From: Rhodanobacter sp.
GTDB taxonomy: Bacteria > Pseudomonadota > Gammaproteobacteria > Xanthomonadales > Rhodanobacteraceae
Direction: 5' to 3'
Assembly: GCA_004298015.1 (NCBI GenBank)
Contig: SCSE01000035.1
Span: forward strand, 51,931 to 115,930
DNA: 64,000 nucleotides
How positions within the stretch are numbered: position 1 is the stretch's first letter; each line of letters opens with the position of its first letter. The notes below the pieces were generated by a model, which had not been told where the DNA came from, searched no databases, and saw nothing but the letters and a program-made list of their open reading frames with translations. Shown in pieces: positions 35,571-44,808 of this stretch. A program made the translations under genes and the position numbers.

Positions 35571-37454
35571 CTAGCGTGGAGCGCAAAGGCAGTCGGCATA
35601 GATATTGGGGGTGCCGGCCCTGGCCTGGCGCAGCAACTGCAGTTCCGGCGCCAGCGCCGGCATCTGGGCCAGCCAGTCTGGCAGACGGACACCCCACGAC
35701 TGCAGAAGGTGAATGCTGGCGCTCTGGTTGATGCCGACCAGGAAACGCTCGAAACCGCCCAACGGTGCTTCGACGTAACGCACCGGGTAGCCCTTGCCGA
35801 GCTTGGCCAGCCTGGCGGCATCGGCCACCGCCAGCCGCAGGCCGCCCAGTTGATCGACCAGGCCGCGATCGAGCGCCTGCTGGCCGGTCCACACCCGTCC
35901 TTGCGCAATCGCATCGATTGCTGCATAGCTCTTGCCGCGTGCCCTGGCCACCTTGCCGACGAAGTTGCGGTAGCCCTTGTCGATGATCACCTGGATCACC
36001 GCACCGACTTTCGGATCGAGCGGGCGCGTGATATCGAACGCCCCCGCCATCGGGCCGGTACGGACGCCGTCGCTGAATACCCCGAGCTTGGCCAGGGTGT
36101 CCGGCACCGAGTAATACATGCCGAAGATGCCGATCGAGCCGGTAATCGTGTTCGGCTCGGCGACGATGCGATTGGCGTCCATCGAGATCCAGTAGCCGCC
36201 GCTGGCGGCGACATTGCCCATCGATACCACCACCGGAATGCCCGCCGCACGGGTCAGTGCCACTTCGCGTCGGATCTGCTCGGCCGCAAACACTTCACCG
36301 CCGGGTGAGTCGACACGCAACACCAGCGCCCGGGTCCTGCGGTCATGGCGTGCCGCGCGAATCAGCGCCGCGGTGGATTCGCCGCCGATCCGGCCGGGCG
36401 GCTGCTTGCCGCCGGTGATTTCGCCTTCGGCCACGACGATTGCCACACCCGGCGTCGAACCATTGTCATGCTGCGGCATGCTGGCGGCGTAGCGGTCCAG
36501 GTTGACCTCGCGGAATCCATGACCTTGCTTGCCGGCGGGCACCCCGTCCTTGCGCAGCATCGCAATCAACTGGGCCCGGGTGGCGAGGCCGTCGACCAGG
36601 TGCTCGTTCAACGCCAGCTGTGCCAGATCGCCCTGGGTACTGCCGATGTCCTGCGGCAGGTTGTCGATGTCGGCACGCAAGGTGGCCGGATCGAGCTTGC
36701 GCAGCTTGGCGACCTGATCGAGATAGTTGTTCCACAGGCCGTCCATCCAGTAGCTGTCGGCCTGCTTGGCCTGCGCCGAGGCATGATCGAGGATGTACGG
36801 CTCGGCCGCACTCTTGAACTGGCCGACGCGGAACAGGTGCACCTCCACGCCCAGCTTGTCGAGCAGATCCTTGTAGTACAGCCGGTAATTGGCCAGCCCG
36901 GTGAGCATCACGCCGCCCTGCGGATCGACCAGTACCCGATCGGCGTGAGCCGCCAGGTAATACTGGCCCTGATCCATGTTCACCGCCCAGGCGATCACCG
37001 GCTTGCCGGCCGCGCGGAAGCGGTCCAGCGCCGCACCTACTTCACGCAACGCGGCAAAGCCTCCGCCCTGCAAGTCACCGGGCATCAACAGGATTCGGCT
37101 GATTCGTCGGTCGTGCGCAGCGGCATCGATGGCGCCGACCAGATCGCGCAGTTGCACCTGCTTCGGCGCGTTGCCGGACAGGCCTTCCAGCACCCGCTGC
37201 AATGGATCGATGCTGTATTGCTCGACCAGCCGCCCCTGCGGCTTGAGCACCAGTACGCTGTGGTTCTTGACCTCGCGCTGCATCCGGCTGCCGGCGATGC
37301 CGCCAACGATCAGCAGCAAGACGATCGACAGGACACCGAAGAACACTACGTTGATGATCACCAGCCGGGTCACATTGAGGCCACGCCCGAGCGTGCGCAG
37401 AAAAACACGAAATCCCGAAGGACGTCGCGGGCGGGGCGGCAGCGGTGGAGTCAT
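35571..37454 (-). CDS. sppA: Signal peptide peptidase SppA, 67K type
   Basis: This 627-residue protein is of the long two-domain type. It has one membrane segment near residues 30-55 (VIINVVFFGVLSIVLLLIVG) and then two ClpP-like domains. The general-base Lys is in GQFKSAAEPY in the first domain. The nucleophile Ser is in AASGGYWIS in the second, with VDSPGGEVFAAEQI before it. It degrades leftover signal peptides in the inner membrane. Its ATG overlaps the stop of the MATE gene by four bases, so the two are co-translated. Confidence 0.92.
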   Translation of the reverse strand: MTPPLPPRPRRPSGFRVFLRTLGRGLNVTRLVIINVVFFGVLSIVLLLIVGGIAGSRMQREVKNHSVLVLKPQGRLVEQYSIDPLQRVLEGLSGNAPKQVQLRDLVGAIDAAAHDRRISRILLMPGDLQGGGFAALREVGAALDRFRAAGKPVIAWAVNMDQGQYYLAAHADRVLVDPQGGVMLTGLANYRLYYKDLLDKLGVEVHLFRVGQFKSAAEPYILDHASAQAKQADSYWMDGLWNNYLDQVAKLRKLDPATLRADIDNLPQDIGSTQGDLAQLALNEHLVDGLATRAQLIAMLRKDGVPAGKQGHGFREVNLDRYAASMPQHDNGSTPGVAIVVAEGEITGGKQPPGRIGGESTAALIRAARHDRRTRALVLRVDSPGGEVFAAEQIRREVALTRAAGIPVVVSMGNVAASGGYWISMDANRIVAEPNTITGSIGIFGMYYSVPDTLAKLGVFSDGVRTGPMAGAFDITRPLDPKVGAVIQVIIDKGYRNFVGKVARARGKSYAAIDAIAQGRVWTGQQALDRGLVDQLGGLRLAVADAARLAKLGKGYPVRYVEAPLGGFERFLVGINQSASIHLLQSWGVRLPDWLAQMPALAPELQLLRQARAGTPNIYADCLCAPR

Positions 37455-38893
37455 GCGCGATCTTCCAGGGTGGGTCGACCCAGCGTAGCGGCTTGCACCA
37501 CGTCAGTCATGTGACGGTTGACACGGCGCCAGCGTTGTTTCCAGGCACTGCGCCAGAAGCGCACGAACAACATCACCGCCGCCACCGACAAGCCGGCGGT
37601 CAGCCCCAGCCACATCCCGCTCGCACCCATGCCGTGGCGGAAGGTCAGCCACCAACCCACCGGCATGCCGATAACCCAGTAGGCAAACAAGGTGATCAGC
37701 ATCGGCACGCGGGTGTCCTTGAGGCCGCGCAACGCACCGTTGGAGGCGACCTGGATGCCATCGGAAAACTGGAACAGTCCGGCCAGCATGATCAGCTGCG
37801 CCGCCAGCGTGATCACCCGCGGATCATGCGTGTACAGGCTGGCGATGGCGTGCGGCATGCTCAGCATCAAGGCTGCCGAGAACAACTGCGTAACCAGCGT
37901 CAGTCCAATACCGCAGAACCCCGCATAGCGCACGCCGCGCTCGTCACCGCGACCCACCGCATTGCCGACCCGCACGGTAATCGCCATCGCCATCCCGAGC
38001 GGAATCATGAAGAACAACGAGGCAATATTGATCGCGACCTGATGACTGGCAATTACATCCTCACCCAGCGTACTGATGATCAGCGCGGTTGCCACGAACA
38101 ACCCCGCCTCGGCCAGCAGACTGACCGCCATCGGCAAGCCGATGTGCACCAATTCACCGATCCGTCGCCAATCCGGTGCGTCAAACCGATCCAGCAGACC
38201 GAGGCCGCGGTAATCGGGGTGGCGCAACACATAAGTGCCAAACCCCAGCATTTCCAGCCACATCACCGTCGCCGTGGCGACTCCGCAACCATGAGCCCCT
38301 TGCGGCGGGATACCCAGCTTGCCGAACATCAACACATAGCCGAACGGGATCAGCAGCAGCAGGCCACCGAAACTGAAATACATCGACGGGCGAGTCAGCG
38401 ACAAACCCTCGGACAATCCGCGCAGCGCGAAATAGCAGGTGAGCGCCGGGGCACCCCAGCTGATGGCCAGCAGGAAGCGCTGCACGTCGTGGCGCAGATC
38501 CGGCGTCACCCCGATCAGCTCGATCAGCGGGGCGGTATGCCGCAGCGCGAACCACAGTACGGCGCCCATGCCCACGCCCAGCCACAGCGCCTGGCGGAAC
38601 ATCGCGCCGACCTGATGCCGGTGTCCGGCACCATCCAGTTGTGCCACCGAGGGCGGCACGGCCATCATCATGCCGATACCACTGACGATCGCCAGCGACC
38701 ACAGGCTGCTGCCCACCGCCACGGCGCCAAGGACATGCGCGCTGACATGACCCGCCAGCACCGCATCGATCACGCTGCTACCGATCGCCGCCAGCTGCGC
38801 CAGCATCAGCGGCACGGCGAGACGCACGGTGGCGCGCATCTCGTGCGCGAGCCGGGCGCGTTCGGGACGAAGGGGTTTCATCGACACGGGCAA
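37451..38893 (-). CDS. MATE family multidrug efflux transporter (NorM-like)
   Basis: This 480-residue protein has twelve hydrophobic segments and the two-fold MATE pattern. Visible blocks are AVPLMLAQLAAIGSSVIDAV with the nearby LAGHVSAHVLGAVAVG, and in the second half GLPMAVSLLAEAGLFVATAL. It would export cationic drugs by Na+ or H+ antiport. It is the first gene of a two-gene unit with sppA (ATGA overlap). Confidence 0.88.
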   Translation of the reverse strand: MPVSMKPLRPERARLAHEMRATVRLAVPLMLAQLAAIGSSVIDAVLAGHVSAHVLGAVAVGSSLWSLAIVSGIGMMMAVPPSVAQLDGAGHRHQVGAMFRQALWLGVGMGAVLWFALRHTAPLIELIGVTPDLRHDVQRFLLAISWGAPALTCYFALRGLSEGLSLTRPSMYFSFGGLLLLIPFGYVLMFGKLGIPPQGAHGCGVATATVMWLEMLGFGTYVLRHPDYRGLGLLDRFDAPDWRRIGELVHIGLPMAVSLLAEAGLFVATALIISTLGEDVIASHQVAINIASLFFMIPLGMAMAITVRVGNAVGRGDERGVRYAGFCGIGLTLVTQLFSAALMLSMPHAIASLYTHDPRVITLAAQLIMLAGLFQFSDGIQVASNGALRGLKDTRVPMLITLFAYWVIGMPVGWWLTFRHGMGASGMWLGLTAGLSVAAVMLFVRFWRSAWKQRWRRVNRHMTDVVQAATLGRPTLEDRA

Positions 38894-39050
38894 GCTCCAG
38901 GGCCGGTCATTCTAGCGGGAGCGGCTAGCCGCCTGTCGGCTTTTGGTCCGCCGGTGTGCGAATCCGGCTGTGCGGTCCCTCTTTTTGCCGCTTCTGGGCC
39001 CATAGCATCAGGATGGGCTGGTGGCGAATCGTCAGAAATCGGTCCTCGCC
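38894..39050. other. Spacer before repeat B2
   Basis: Nothing recognisable. With B2, the DnaA-box pair and flanking AT-rich sequence it makes up the 836-bp gap between the MATE gene and priA. Confidence 0.35.
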
Positions 39051-39215
39051 TAGGAGCGTGGGCCGTAGAAATCTTCGGGCTGCGATTGTGCTCTCATCCA
39101 TAGGCTGAGTCTCTCGCCAGGCTTGCATAGAACCACTATGCGCTCCTTCCGATAGACCCATCCTATGGCGATAGCGCAATCTCGCTATCCAAAGGTTCTA
39201 CGGCCCAAGCTCCTA
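39051..39215 (-). repeat. MITE-like repeat family B, copy B2
   Basis: A 165-bp copy with near-perfect terminal inverted repeats: TAGGAGCGTGGGCCGTAGAA on the left and the inverse of TAGGAGCTTGGGCCGTAGAA on the right. It matches B4 closely over its whole length and is inverted relative to B1 and B3. Confidence 0.85.
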
Positions 39216-39545
39216 GCCGAATGCTCGCCCCGACCGGCAAAGCTCGACAGGTTGCTGGATATATCGCCCGCGCCCAACCCGTCGGCCCGCCGCATAGGTA
39301 GGATCGGCGCACACCCACACGCCACAAACCGCGCCAGCGAGTCTCGGCGGCAAGGGTTTTACACAGCGTCACGAACCTGTCAAGCGGCCAGGGAGCACCC
39401 TGTCACTTGCGTGAATGGAGCGTTGACGTTATTTTCAACTCACTGATCTATAAGTATTTTTTTCCTTGACCAAAAGATCATCAAGTTGTCGTGAAAGGCG
39501 CTGTAGTGGGCTTTGCAAGCTGCCCTACCCACGACATCCACAGAC

Positions 39546-39568
39546 TTATCCACAGTCATTGTGGATAA
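39546..39568. promoter_or_regulatory. Inverted pair of perfect DnaA boxes upstream of priA
   Basis: TTATCCACA (39546-39554) and its inverse TGTGGATAA (39560-39568) are separated by five bases and extend to a 10-bp inverted repeat. Both are exact matches to the consensus DnaA 9-mer. AT-rich sequence lies about 90 bp to the left (39420-39480). The pair is 160 bases before the priA ATG. Confidence 0.7.
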
Positions 39569-39729
39569 GCAGAAAAAGCTCCCGAGCTTAGCCACTTACC
39601 CGGGGTTCCTCGATTTTCAGACAGCAAGTACCTGCAAACTCGATTCCGCGACGACTTGGGTCAAAACGCGTGCCGCGCCATGCGATCTTGCTCAATGGCG
39701 CCATTACACTGGCCTGCCACGAGGTCGTC

Positions 39730-41901
39730 ATGCCCACAGTTCTACGCGTTGCCCTGCCAGTGCCCCTGCCGAACCTGTTCGACTACCTGCCTGCTGCAGG
39801 CCGGGCGGTAGCGGGCAGCCGTGTAGAGGTGCCATTCGGTCGCGGCAAGCTGGTGGGTGTGGTGGTGGAGGTCGCCAGCGGTACCACGATCGACACCCAG
39901 CGTCTGAAGCCGGCTATCCGACTGCTTGATGAGATGCCGTTGCTGGATTCCGAACTGATGCAGACGCTGGCGTGGGCCGCCGATTACTGGCTCGGCGCGC
40001 CGGGCGAGGTATACGCCAGCGCATTGCCACTGGCGTTGCGCGAGGCCAGGCCCCTGCCCTCGTTCGGGGAAGAATACTGGTCGCTCACGTTGGCCGGTCG
40101 CAGCGCCCATGATGCCGGCAGCCGGCGGGGCGGCAGCAAGCGCCTGCTGGCCGTGTTGGCCGGTGCCGCCATGAGCGCACCGGAGCTCGCCGAACACTTG
40201 CCTGGATGGCGCCCGGCGGCAAGGCGTCTGGCCACTGCCGGCCTGGTCGTGCGCAGCGAACGCGCGCCATCCCGGCGCCCCCAGGTCGGGTCCACGGCAC
40301 CCCGGCTGAGCGAAGAGCAGCAACATGCCGTCAGCACGATCGGCGCCAGTCTTGGCCGTTATCAACCGTTTTTGCTCGACGGTGTCACCGGCAGCGGCAA
40401 GACCGAGGTGTATCTGGCCTTGATCGAGCAGACCCTGGCCAGCGGCAGGCAGGCGCTGCTGCTGGTACCGGAGATCGGCCTCGCCCCGCAGACGGTCCGG
40501 CGCCTGCGCGAACGGCTCGGTGTGAGCGTGGAAGTGTTGCATTCCAGCCTGTCCGAAGGCGATCGCGCACGCGCCTGGCTGCGTGCACGCGACGGCAGCG
40601 CCAAGGTCATCCTCGGCACCCGCTCGGCGGTATTCACACCGCTGCCGCACGCTGGCATCGTGATTGTCGACGAAGAGCACGACAGCTCCTACAAGCAACA
40701 GGAGGGTTTTCGCTACCATGCGCGTGACCTGGCGCTGGTGCGCGCGCGCGCGTTGGGCATTCCGGTGGTGCTGGGTTCGGGCACGCCTTCGCTCGAATCG
40801 CTGGCGAACGCCGAAGCCGGTCGCTACCACACCGTGCATTTGCGCGCCCGCCCCGGTGCGCTGCGGCCGCCGCAGGTGCAGATCATCGACATGCGCGCGC
40901 AGCGGCTGGACCACGGCCTGTCGCCGGCACTGCTGGGCGCGGTGGCGGAGACCCTGGCCCGCGGGGAACAGGCGCTGGTATTTCGCAATCGGCGCGGTTA
41001 CGCCCCGGTGCTGCTGTGCCACGGCTGTGGCTGGCATGCCGAATGTCCGCGCTGCGAACGCCCGCTGACCCTGCACGCCGGTCGCCGGCAGCTGATCTGC
41101 CACCACTGCGACCATCGACAGCGCCTGCCGACGAGTTGCCCGAGCTGCGCGGCCGGCAGCCTGAAGCCCCAGGGCCACGGTACCGAGCGGCTGGAAGAAG
41201 CGCTGATCGCGCAGTTTCCCGAGGTGCCGGTGCTGCGGGTCGACCGTGAAACCACCCGGCGCCGCGATGCCTTCGAACAGTTGCTGGAGCGGCTGCAAGA
41301 CGACCAGCCGGCGATTCTGGTCGGCACCCAGATGCTGGCCAAGGGCCATGACCTGCCCAACCTCACCCTGGTCGCCATCGTCGGTGTCGATGAAGGCCTG
41401 CACAGCATCGACTTTCGCGCGGGTGAACGGCTTGCCCAACTGGTGGTTCAAGTTGCCGGTCGCGCCGGCCGCGCCCGCCGGCCCGGCCGGGTGCTGTTGC
41501 AGACGCACCAGCCGGACCATCCGCTGCTGCGTGGCTTGCTGGCACAAGGCTATGCCACGACCGCCCACGAACTGCTGGCCGAACGACGTCAGGTCCAGTT
41601 GCCGCCCTTCAGCCACCAGGTGCTGTTGCGGGTCGACGCCGCACAGCGGCCTCTGGCTGATGCCTTTCTCGCCGCCGCGAAGGCCGCCCTGCCCGACCAA
41701 CCATCACTGCAGGTCGCCGGACCGATGCCGGCGCCGATGCCCTTGCGCGGCGGGCGCCACCGTGGCCAGTTGCTGCTGGAGGCAGGCAGTCGCACCCACC
41801 TGCATGGCATGTTGCGCCCCTGGGAGCGCGCGCTGAGAGCGTTGAAGGAGGCCCGACGCGTGCGCTGGTCGCTGGACGTGGATCCGGTCGACCTGTATTG
41901 A
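39730..41901 (+). CDS. priA: Primosomal protein N' (replication restart helicase)
   Basis: This 723-residue PriA starts MPTVLRVALPVPLP; a 20-residue upstream extension is not family-like. The order is the 3'-DNA-binding domain (VALPVPLPNLFDYL), Walker A GVTGSGKT at 218-225 and DEEH at 314-317. A zinc-binding insert with paired Cys (CHGCGWHAECPRCERP, ICHHCDHRQRLPTSCPSC) and helicase motifs V-VI (GTQMLAKGHDLPNLTLV, QVAGRAGRARRPG) follow. It reloads the replisome at stalled forks. The DnaA boxes upstream may tie its expression to replication. Confidence 0.95.
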   Translation: MPTVLRVALPVPLPNLFDYLPAAGRAVAGSRVEVPFGRGKLVGVVVEVASGTTIDTQRLKPAIRLLDEMPLLDSELMQTLAWAADYWLGAPGEVYASALPLALREARPLPSFGEEYWSLTLAGRSAHDAGSRRGGSKRLLAVLAGAAMSAPELAEHLPGWRPAARRLATAGLVVRSERAPSRRPQVGSTAPRLSEEQQHAVSTIGASLGRYQPFLLDGVTGSGKTEVYLALIEQTLASGRQALLLVPEIGLAPQTVRRLRERLGVSVEVLHSSLSEGDRARAWLRARDGSAKVILGTRSAVFTPLPHAGIVIVDEEHDSSYKQQEGFRYHARDLALVRARALGIPVVLGSGTPSLESLANAEAGRYHTVHLRARPGALRPPQVQIIDMRAQRLDHGLSPALLGAVAETLARGEQALVFRNRRGYAPVLLCHGCGWHAECPRCERPLTLHAGRRQLICHHCDHRQRLPTSCPSCAAGSLKPQGHGTERLEEALIAQFPEVPVLRVDRETTRRRDAFEQLLERLQDDQPAILVGTQMLAKGHDLPNLTLVAIVGVDEGLHSIDFRAGERLAQLVVQVAGRAGRARRPGRVLLQTHQPDHPLLRGLLAQGYATTAHELLAERRQVQLPPFSHQVLLRVDAAQRPLADAFLAAAKAALPDQPSLQVAGPMPAPMPLRGGRHRGQLLLEAGSRTHLHGMLRPWERALRALKEARRVRWSLDVDPVDLY

Positions 41902-42012
41902 GAGGCTGAGAAAAATTCGCCTGCCTGTTGCGATCGCCGTCAGCTGCCCGTACCGGCGGCGCGCTGCGGGAAAATCCTGGTCATTCGACTGATCAAACTC
42001 CTCGAACTTTCC
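41902..42012. repeat. Dispersed repeat family C, copy C3
   Basis: The inverse of C1 and C2: GAGAGGCTGAGAAAAATTCGC, then CCTGCCTGTTGCGATCGCC, ACCGGCGGCGCGCTGCGGG and TCGACTGATCAAACTCCTC. It begins at the priA stop. Confidence 0.6.
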
Positions 42013-42017
42013 CACAA

Positions 42018-42088
42018 CTCACCTCCTGATTCCCATCTACCGCATCCTCGTTTGGCGGATGGCCTGATGGGGGAAATCAGGAGGTGCC
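42018..42088. repeat. Short deletion form of repeat A with complete ends
   Basis: The ends CACCTCCTGATTCCCATC and GGGGGAAATCAGGAGGTG form an inverted repeat around a 35-base remnant (GCATCCTCGTTTGGCGGATGG). This looks like a family A element with most of its centre deleted, which shows where the element ends are. Confidence 0.55.
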
Positions 42089-42098
42089 TCTTCCGCCG

Positions 42099-42175
42099 CG
42101 GAGGGCGGACACTGTCCGCCGGCCTCTGCCCGGAGGCGTCATGACCAAGCGCGGCGGACGGTGTCCGCCCTACGC
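42099..42175. repeat. REP-like palindromic repeat family D, copy D4
   Basis: Arms CGGAGGGCGGACACTGTCC and GGACGGTGTCCGCCCTACG flank a GC-rich centre. Confidence 0.7.
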
Positions 42176-42204
42176 CGATGCACGGCTCGGGAGGGAAGTG
42201 CGGA

Positions 42205-42357
42205 TCCGCCATCTGCCGCACCCGCGTTTCGAGAAGGGCATGAGATGGCCGTTCTTGAGGGATGTGGGCCAAGCAACATATTGCTGACCACAGCTGCAAA
42301 CAGCCCTCTGATGAGATCTGCGGAGGTGAGGATGCGACAGGTGGGGAACCACGACTC
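42205..42357 (+). repeat. Dispersed repeat family A, copy A6
   Basis: Blocks in family order: GGCATGAGATGGCCGTTC, GAGGGATGTGGGCCAAGC, CAGCTGCAAACAGCCCTCTG, ATGAGATCTGCGGAGGTG, AGGATGCGACAGGTGGGGAA. The remaining ~100 bp up to the tatC stop is unremarkable. Confidence 0.65.
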
Positions 42358-42461
42358 ACCTGGTCACGAACCCCTGGCGTCGCTCTCGCCACGGCGTGCG
42401 ATATTCTCCCAACCGCTGAGCCCGCTCACACCACGCCGTCAGCGCAAGCCGGCGCCGCCAC

Positions 42462-43232
42462 TCAACCGGTCTCGGACTTCGCGTCACCGGGCTTGATCAG
42501 CCAGCTCACCGCCAGGATGCCCAACTCGTAAAGCAGGCACATCGGGATGCCGAGCATCATCATCGAGGTGATATCCGGCGGCGTGATCATCGCGGCAATC
42601 GCGAAGGCACCGACGACGGCATAACGCCGACCGCTGCGCAGCTTGGCCAGATCCACCACCCCAACGGCGGCAAGAATCACCACCGCCACCGGCACCTCGA
42701 AGCACAAACCGAAGGCAAAGAACATCAACATCACAAAATCGAGGTAGTGCGTGATGTCGGTCATCATCTCCACCCCTTGCGGGGTGACCGCAATCAGGAA
42801 GTGGAAGGCCGCGGGCAGCACCAGAAAATAGGCAAACGCGCCGCCGAGATAGAACAACACCAGCGCAGCGGCCAGCAACGGGCGCGCCAGACGTTTTTCG
42901 TGCCGGTACAGGCCGGGGCTGACGAACGCCCATAGCTGGTAAAGAATCATCGGCATGCTGACGAACAGCGCCACATAGAAGGCCAGCTTCAGCGGTGTGA
43001 GAAACGGACTGGTGACCTCGGTGGCGATCATGTGCGCACCTTGCGGCATGCGAGCCACCAGCGGTTCGGCGAGTTCGCTGTACAGACGGTTCGCAAAGGG
43101 CACCAGAGCCACCAGTACCAGCACCACGGTCGCGACCGCCCTCAACAGCCGGCTACGCAGCTCCAGCAGATGGGCGAACAGGCCCTGCTGTGCCTCCTCG
43201 GACTCGGGTGCACCCAGCTCAGGCGTTGCCAT
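42462..43232 (-). CDS. tatC: Sec-independent translocase protein TatC
   Basis: This 256-residue TatC has six membrane segments. It keeps the N-terminal LFAHLLELRSRLLRAVA motif, the FMPMIL-like second segment (VALFVSMPMILYQLWAFVSP), GLYRHEKRL and the late ITPPDITSMMML. It is the twin-arginine signal receptor in the inner membrane. Its ATG at 43232 lies within the end of tatB (14-base overlap), so translation is coupled. Periplasmic nitrate-respiration partners and other cofactor enzymes would use this pathway. Confidence 0.94.
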   Translation of the reverse strand: MATPELGAPESEEAQQGLFAHLLELRSRLLRAVATVVLVLVALVPFANRLYSELAEPLVARMPQGAHMIATEVTSPFLTPLKLAFYVALFVSMPMILYQLWAFVSPGLYRHEKRLARPLLAAALVLFYLGGAFAYFLVLPAAFHFLIAVTPQGVEMMTDITHYLDFVMLMFFAFGLCFEVPVAVVILAAVGVVDLAKLRSGRRYAVVGAFAIAAMITPPDITSMMMLGIPMCLLYELGILAVSWLIKPGDAKSETG

Positions 43233-43656
43233 GTGGAGGCTCTCCGTCGGACGGTGAGGATTTGACGACGGGCTCGTCCAGGGGAAGTTGCTGCTGAATC
43301 TCGTCCGGCCGCTGCGCGCTGTCATTGACAGCGGACAGCTTGGTCGTGGTCGGTGTCGCGGCCTCGGACTTCACCATCGCGGCGGCCTCGGCGAAGGGCT
43401 TGTTGATTTTTTCAAGGTTGCTCTTCAGCTCGCCCTGAACGGCTTCCGCGCTGGCTGCCGCCTCACGCGCCGCACGCTTGATTTCCTCCACCTCGAGCTC
43501 CCGCTCCACCTCGGCGCGTACGTTGTCCCAACCACTGCGGACACGTCGCAACAGGGCGCCGGCAGTCCGTGCGGCGCCGGGAAGTTTTTCCGGTCCCAGC
43601 ACGATCAACGCGATCAACGCGAGCAATACCAGTTTACCGAGGCTGATCTCGATCAT
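43219..43656 (-). CDS. tatB: Twin-arginine translocase subunit TatB
   Basis: A 145-residue protein with the N-terminal membrane segment and hinge typical of TatB (KLVLLALIALIVLGPEKLPG), including the E-P order LGPEKLP. An amphipathic helix (ARTAGALLRRVRSGW) and a long charged coil rich in Glu and Ala follow. It forms the substrate-binding complex with TatC. It sits between tatA and tatC in the usual order. Confidence 0.92.
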   Translation of the reverse strand: MIEISLGKLVLLALIALIVLGPEKLPGAARTAGALLRRVRSGWDNVRAEVERELEVEEIKRAAREAAASAEAVQGELKSNLEKINKPFAEAAAMVKSEAATPTTTKLSAVNDSAQRPDEIQQQLPLDEPVVKSSPSDGEPPHGNA

Positions 43657-43680
43657 CGCCGCGTCACACCTGCCGTGCGC

Positions 43681-43944
43681 TTACTTGCGTTCGCTGGAGT
43701 CGTGCTGACTCTGCGTCTCGGCCTGGCCTGCAGCCGCAGGGGGATCGGCGCGCAAGTGCTCGCCTTCGGCGCGCTTGGCATCCTCTTCTTTCTGCTTGGC
43801 TTCGTCCTCGCCGCTGAGACTCTTCTTGAAGTCGCGAATGGCTGAGCCGAGGTCCGGCCCCAGATTGCGGATCTTCTTGGTACCGAAGACCAGCAGCACG
43901 ATCACCAACAGCACGATCCAGTGCCACAAACTGTCAAAACCCAT
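43681..43944 (-). CDS. tatA: Twin-arginine translocase subunit TatA
   Basis: An 87-residue protein starting [16 protein letters not shown]. It has one membrane segment, then [20 protein letters not shown] with the conserved Phe-Gly hinge and amphipathic helix. A charged tail follows. It forms the translocation pore. The ATG at 43944 was preferred to a TTG two codons upstream because the GAGGTTGATT spacing suits it. Confidence 0.93.
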   Translation of the reverse strand: MGFDSLWHWIVLLVIVLLVFGTKKIRNLGPDLGSAIRDFKKSLSGEDEAKQKEEDAKRAEGEHLRADPPAAAGQAETQSQHDSSERK

Positions 43945-44031
43945 AATCAACCTCGGTAACAGACTTTAGCCAAACAGTGCCTTGCGCCGAACGCCACGGC
44001 ATCTACGTACCCTGCGGTCTCTGGAGACCGT

Positions 44032-44721
44032 TCAGTTTGCAGTGTACTCCTCTAACTGGTCGCGAAAGTTGACCACCGGACCAGGGACATGGGTAACGCC
44101 ACCCTCAAAGATACGTCGGGGCGTGATGCCGGCTCCGTAGACCGCGGCATTGGCATCATAGTCGATCCGCAATGCCGAACCATCCAGCGCCACCCCGGCG
44201 AACAGGCCACGACTACGGGAATACGAATAGATCTCGGCCTTGAAGTTGCCATCGGTAGCGGCCGAGGCGGTACGCCCGACCGGACCGGCAGCGGCCGAGG
44301 CATCGGCACCCAGGGTGAACTTGCCGTGCACGATCGAATCCACCCCACGCTCGGTACGGAACACCAGAATCACATCGGTTGACGACACCCCGGCCTGAAA
44401 CCCCACACTGCCACCGGTCATGGTGATGAAGCTGGGATCGGACCAGGTACCATCCGGGCGCTTCACCGAGATCAGCCCCTCGCCGCGCCGACCGCCGAAG
44501 ATGAAGCCGACCTTGATCATGTCGGGAATCACCGCGATCGCCTTGGCATCGCGCAGCAGGTCGGTCGGGATCGCCTTGTCCGGTGCCTGCATCACCTCCT
44601 GGAGCACCCGTACGGCATTGCTGGCGCGCAGCAACGGCGGGTCTTCGGCCTGTACGACCGTCGCCGGAAGCAGCAGGGCCAGGCCAAGCAGAAACAGGCG
44701 GGACAGCGATGACTTGAACAT
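44032..44721 (-). CDS. Exported SYLF-domain (YSC84-like) lipid-binding protein
   Basis: This 229-residue protein has a signal peptide ending at VVQA. The SYLF blocks follow: LLRDAKAIAVIPDMIKVGFI, GGRRGEGLISVK, GSVGFQAGVSSTDVILVF and AEIYSYSRSRGLFAGVALDG. The domain binds phosphoinositides in eukaryotes; the bacterial role is unknown and probably lies at a membrane in the periplasm. The ATG at 44721 has a TGGAGCC site; another ATG lies four codons upstream. It is divergent from hemH, 87 bp away. Confidence 0.88.
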   Translation of the reverse strand: MFKSSLSRLFLLGLALLLPATVVQAEDPPLLRASNAVRVLQEVMQAPDKAIPTDLLRDAKAIAVIPDMIKVGFIFGGRRGEGLISVKRPDGTWSDPSFITMTGGSVGFQAGVSSTDVILVFRTERGVDSIVHGKFTLGADASAAAGPVGRTASAATDGNFKAEIYSYSRSRGLFAGVALDGSALRIDYDANAAVYGAGITPRRIFEGGVTHVPGPVVNFRDQLEEYTAN

Positions 44722-44808
44722 GGACGGCTCCATTGAACTCGGGTAACGGGCGCGCCGCAGCAGAGCGGCTATGGCAGACTCAACGGCTGGTCGGCTACGG
44801 TTATCACA

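Noticed and set aside
39420..39570. Chromosomal origin of replication
   Set aside because: Only two DnaA boxes and no dnaA, dnaN or rpmH nearby. Kept as a regulatory site instead.
39742..41700. A 652-residue frame opposite priA
   Set aside because: Antisense shadow of priA without any recognisable domain.
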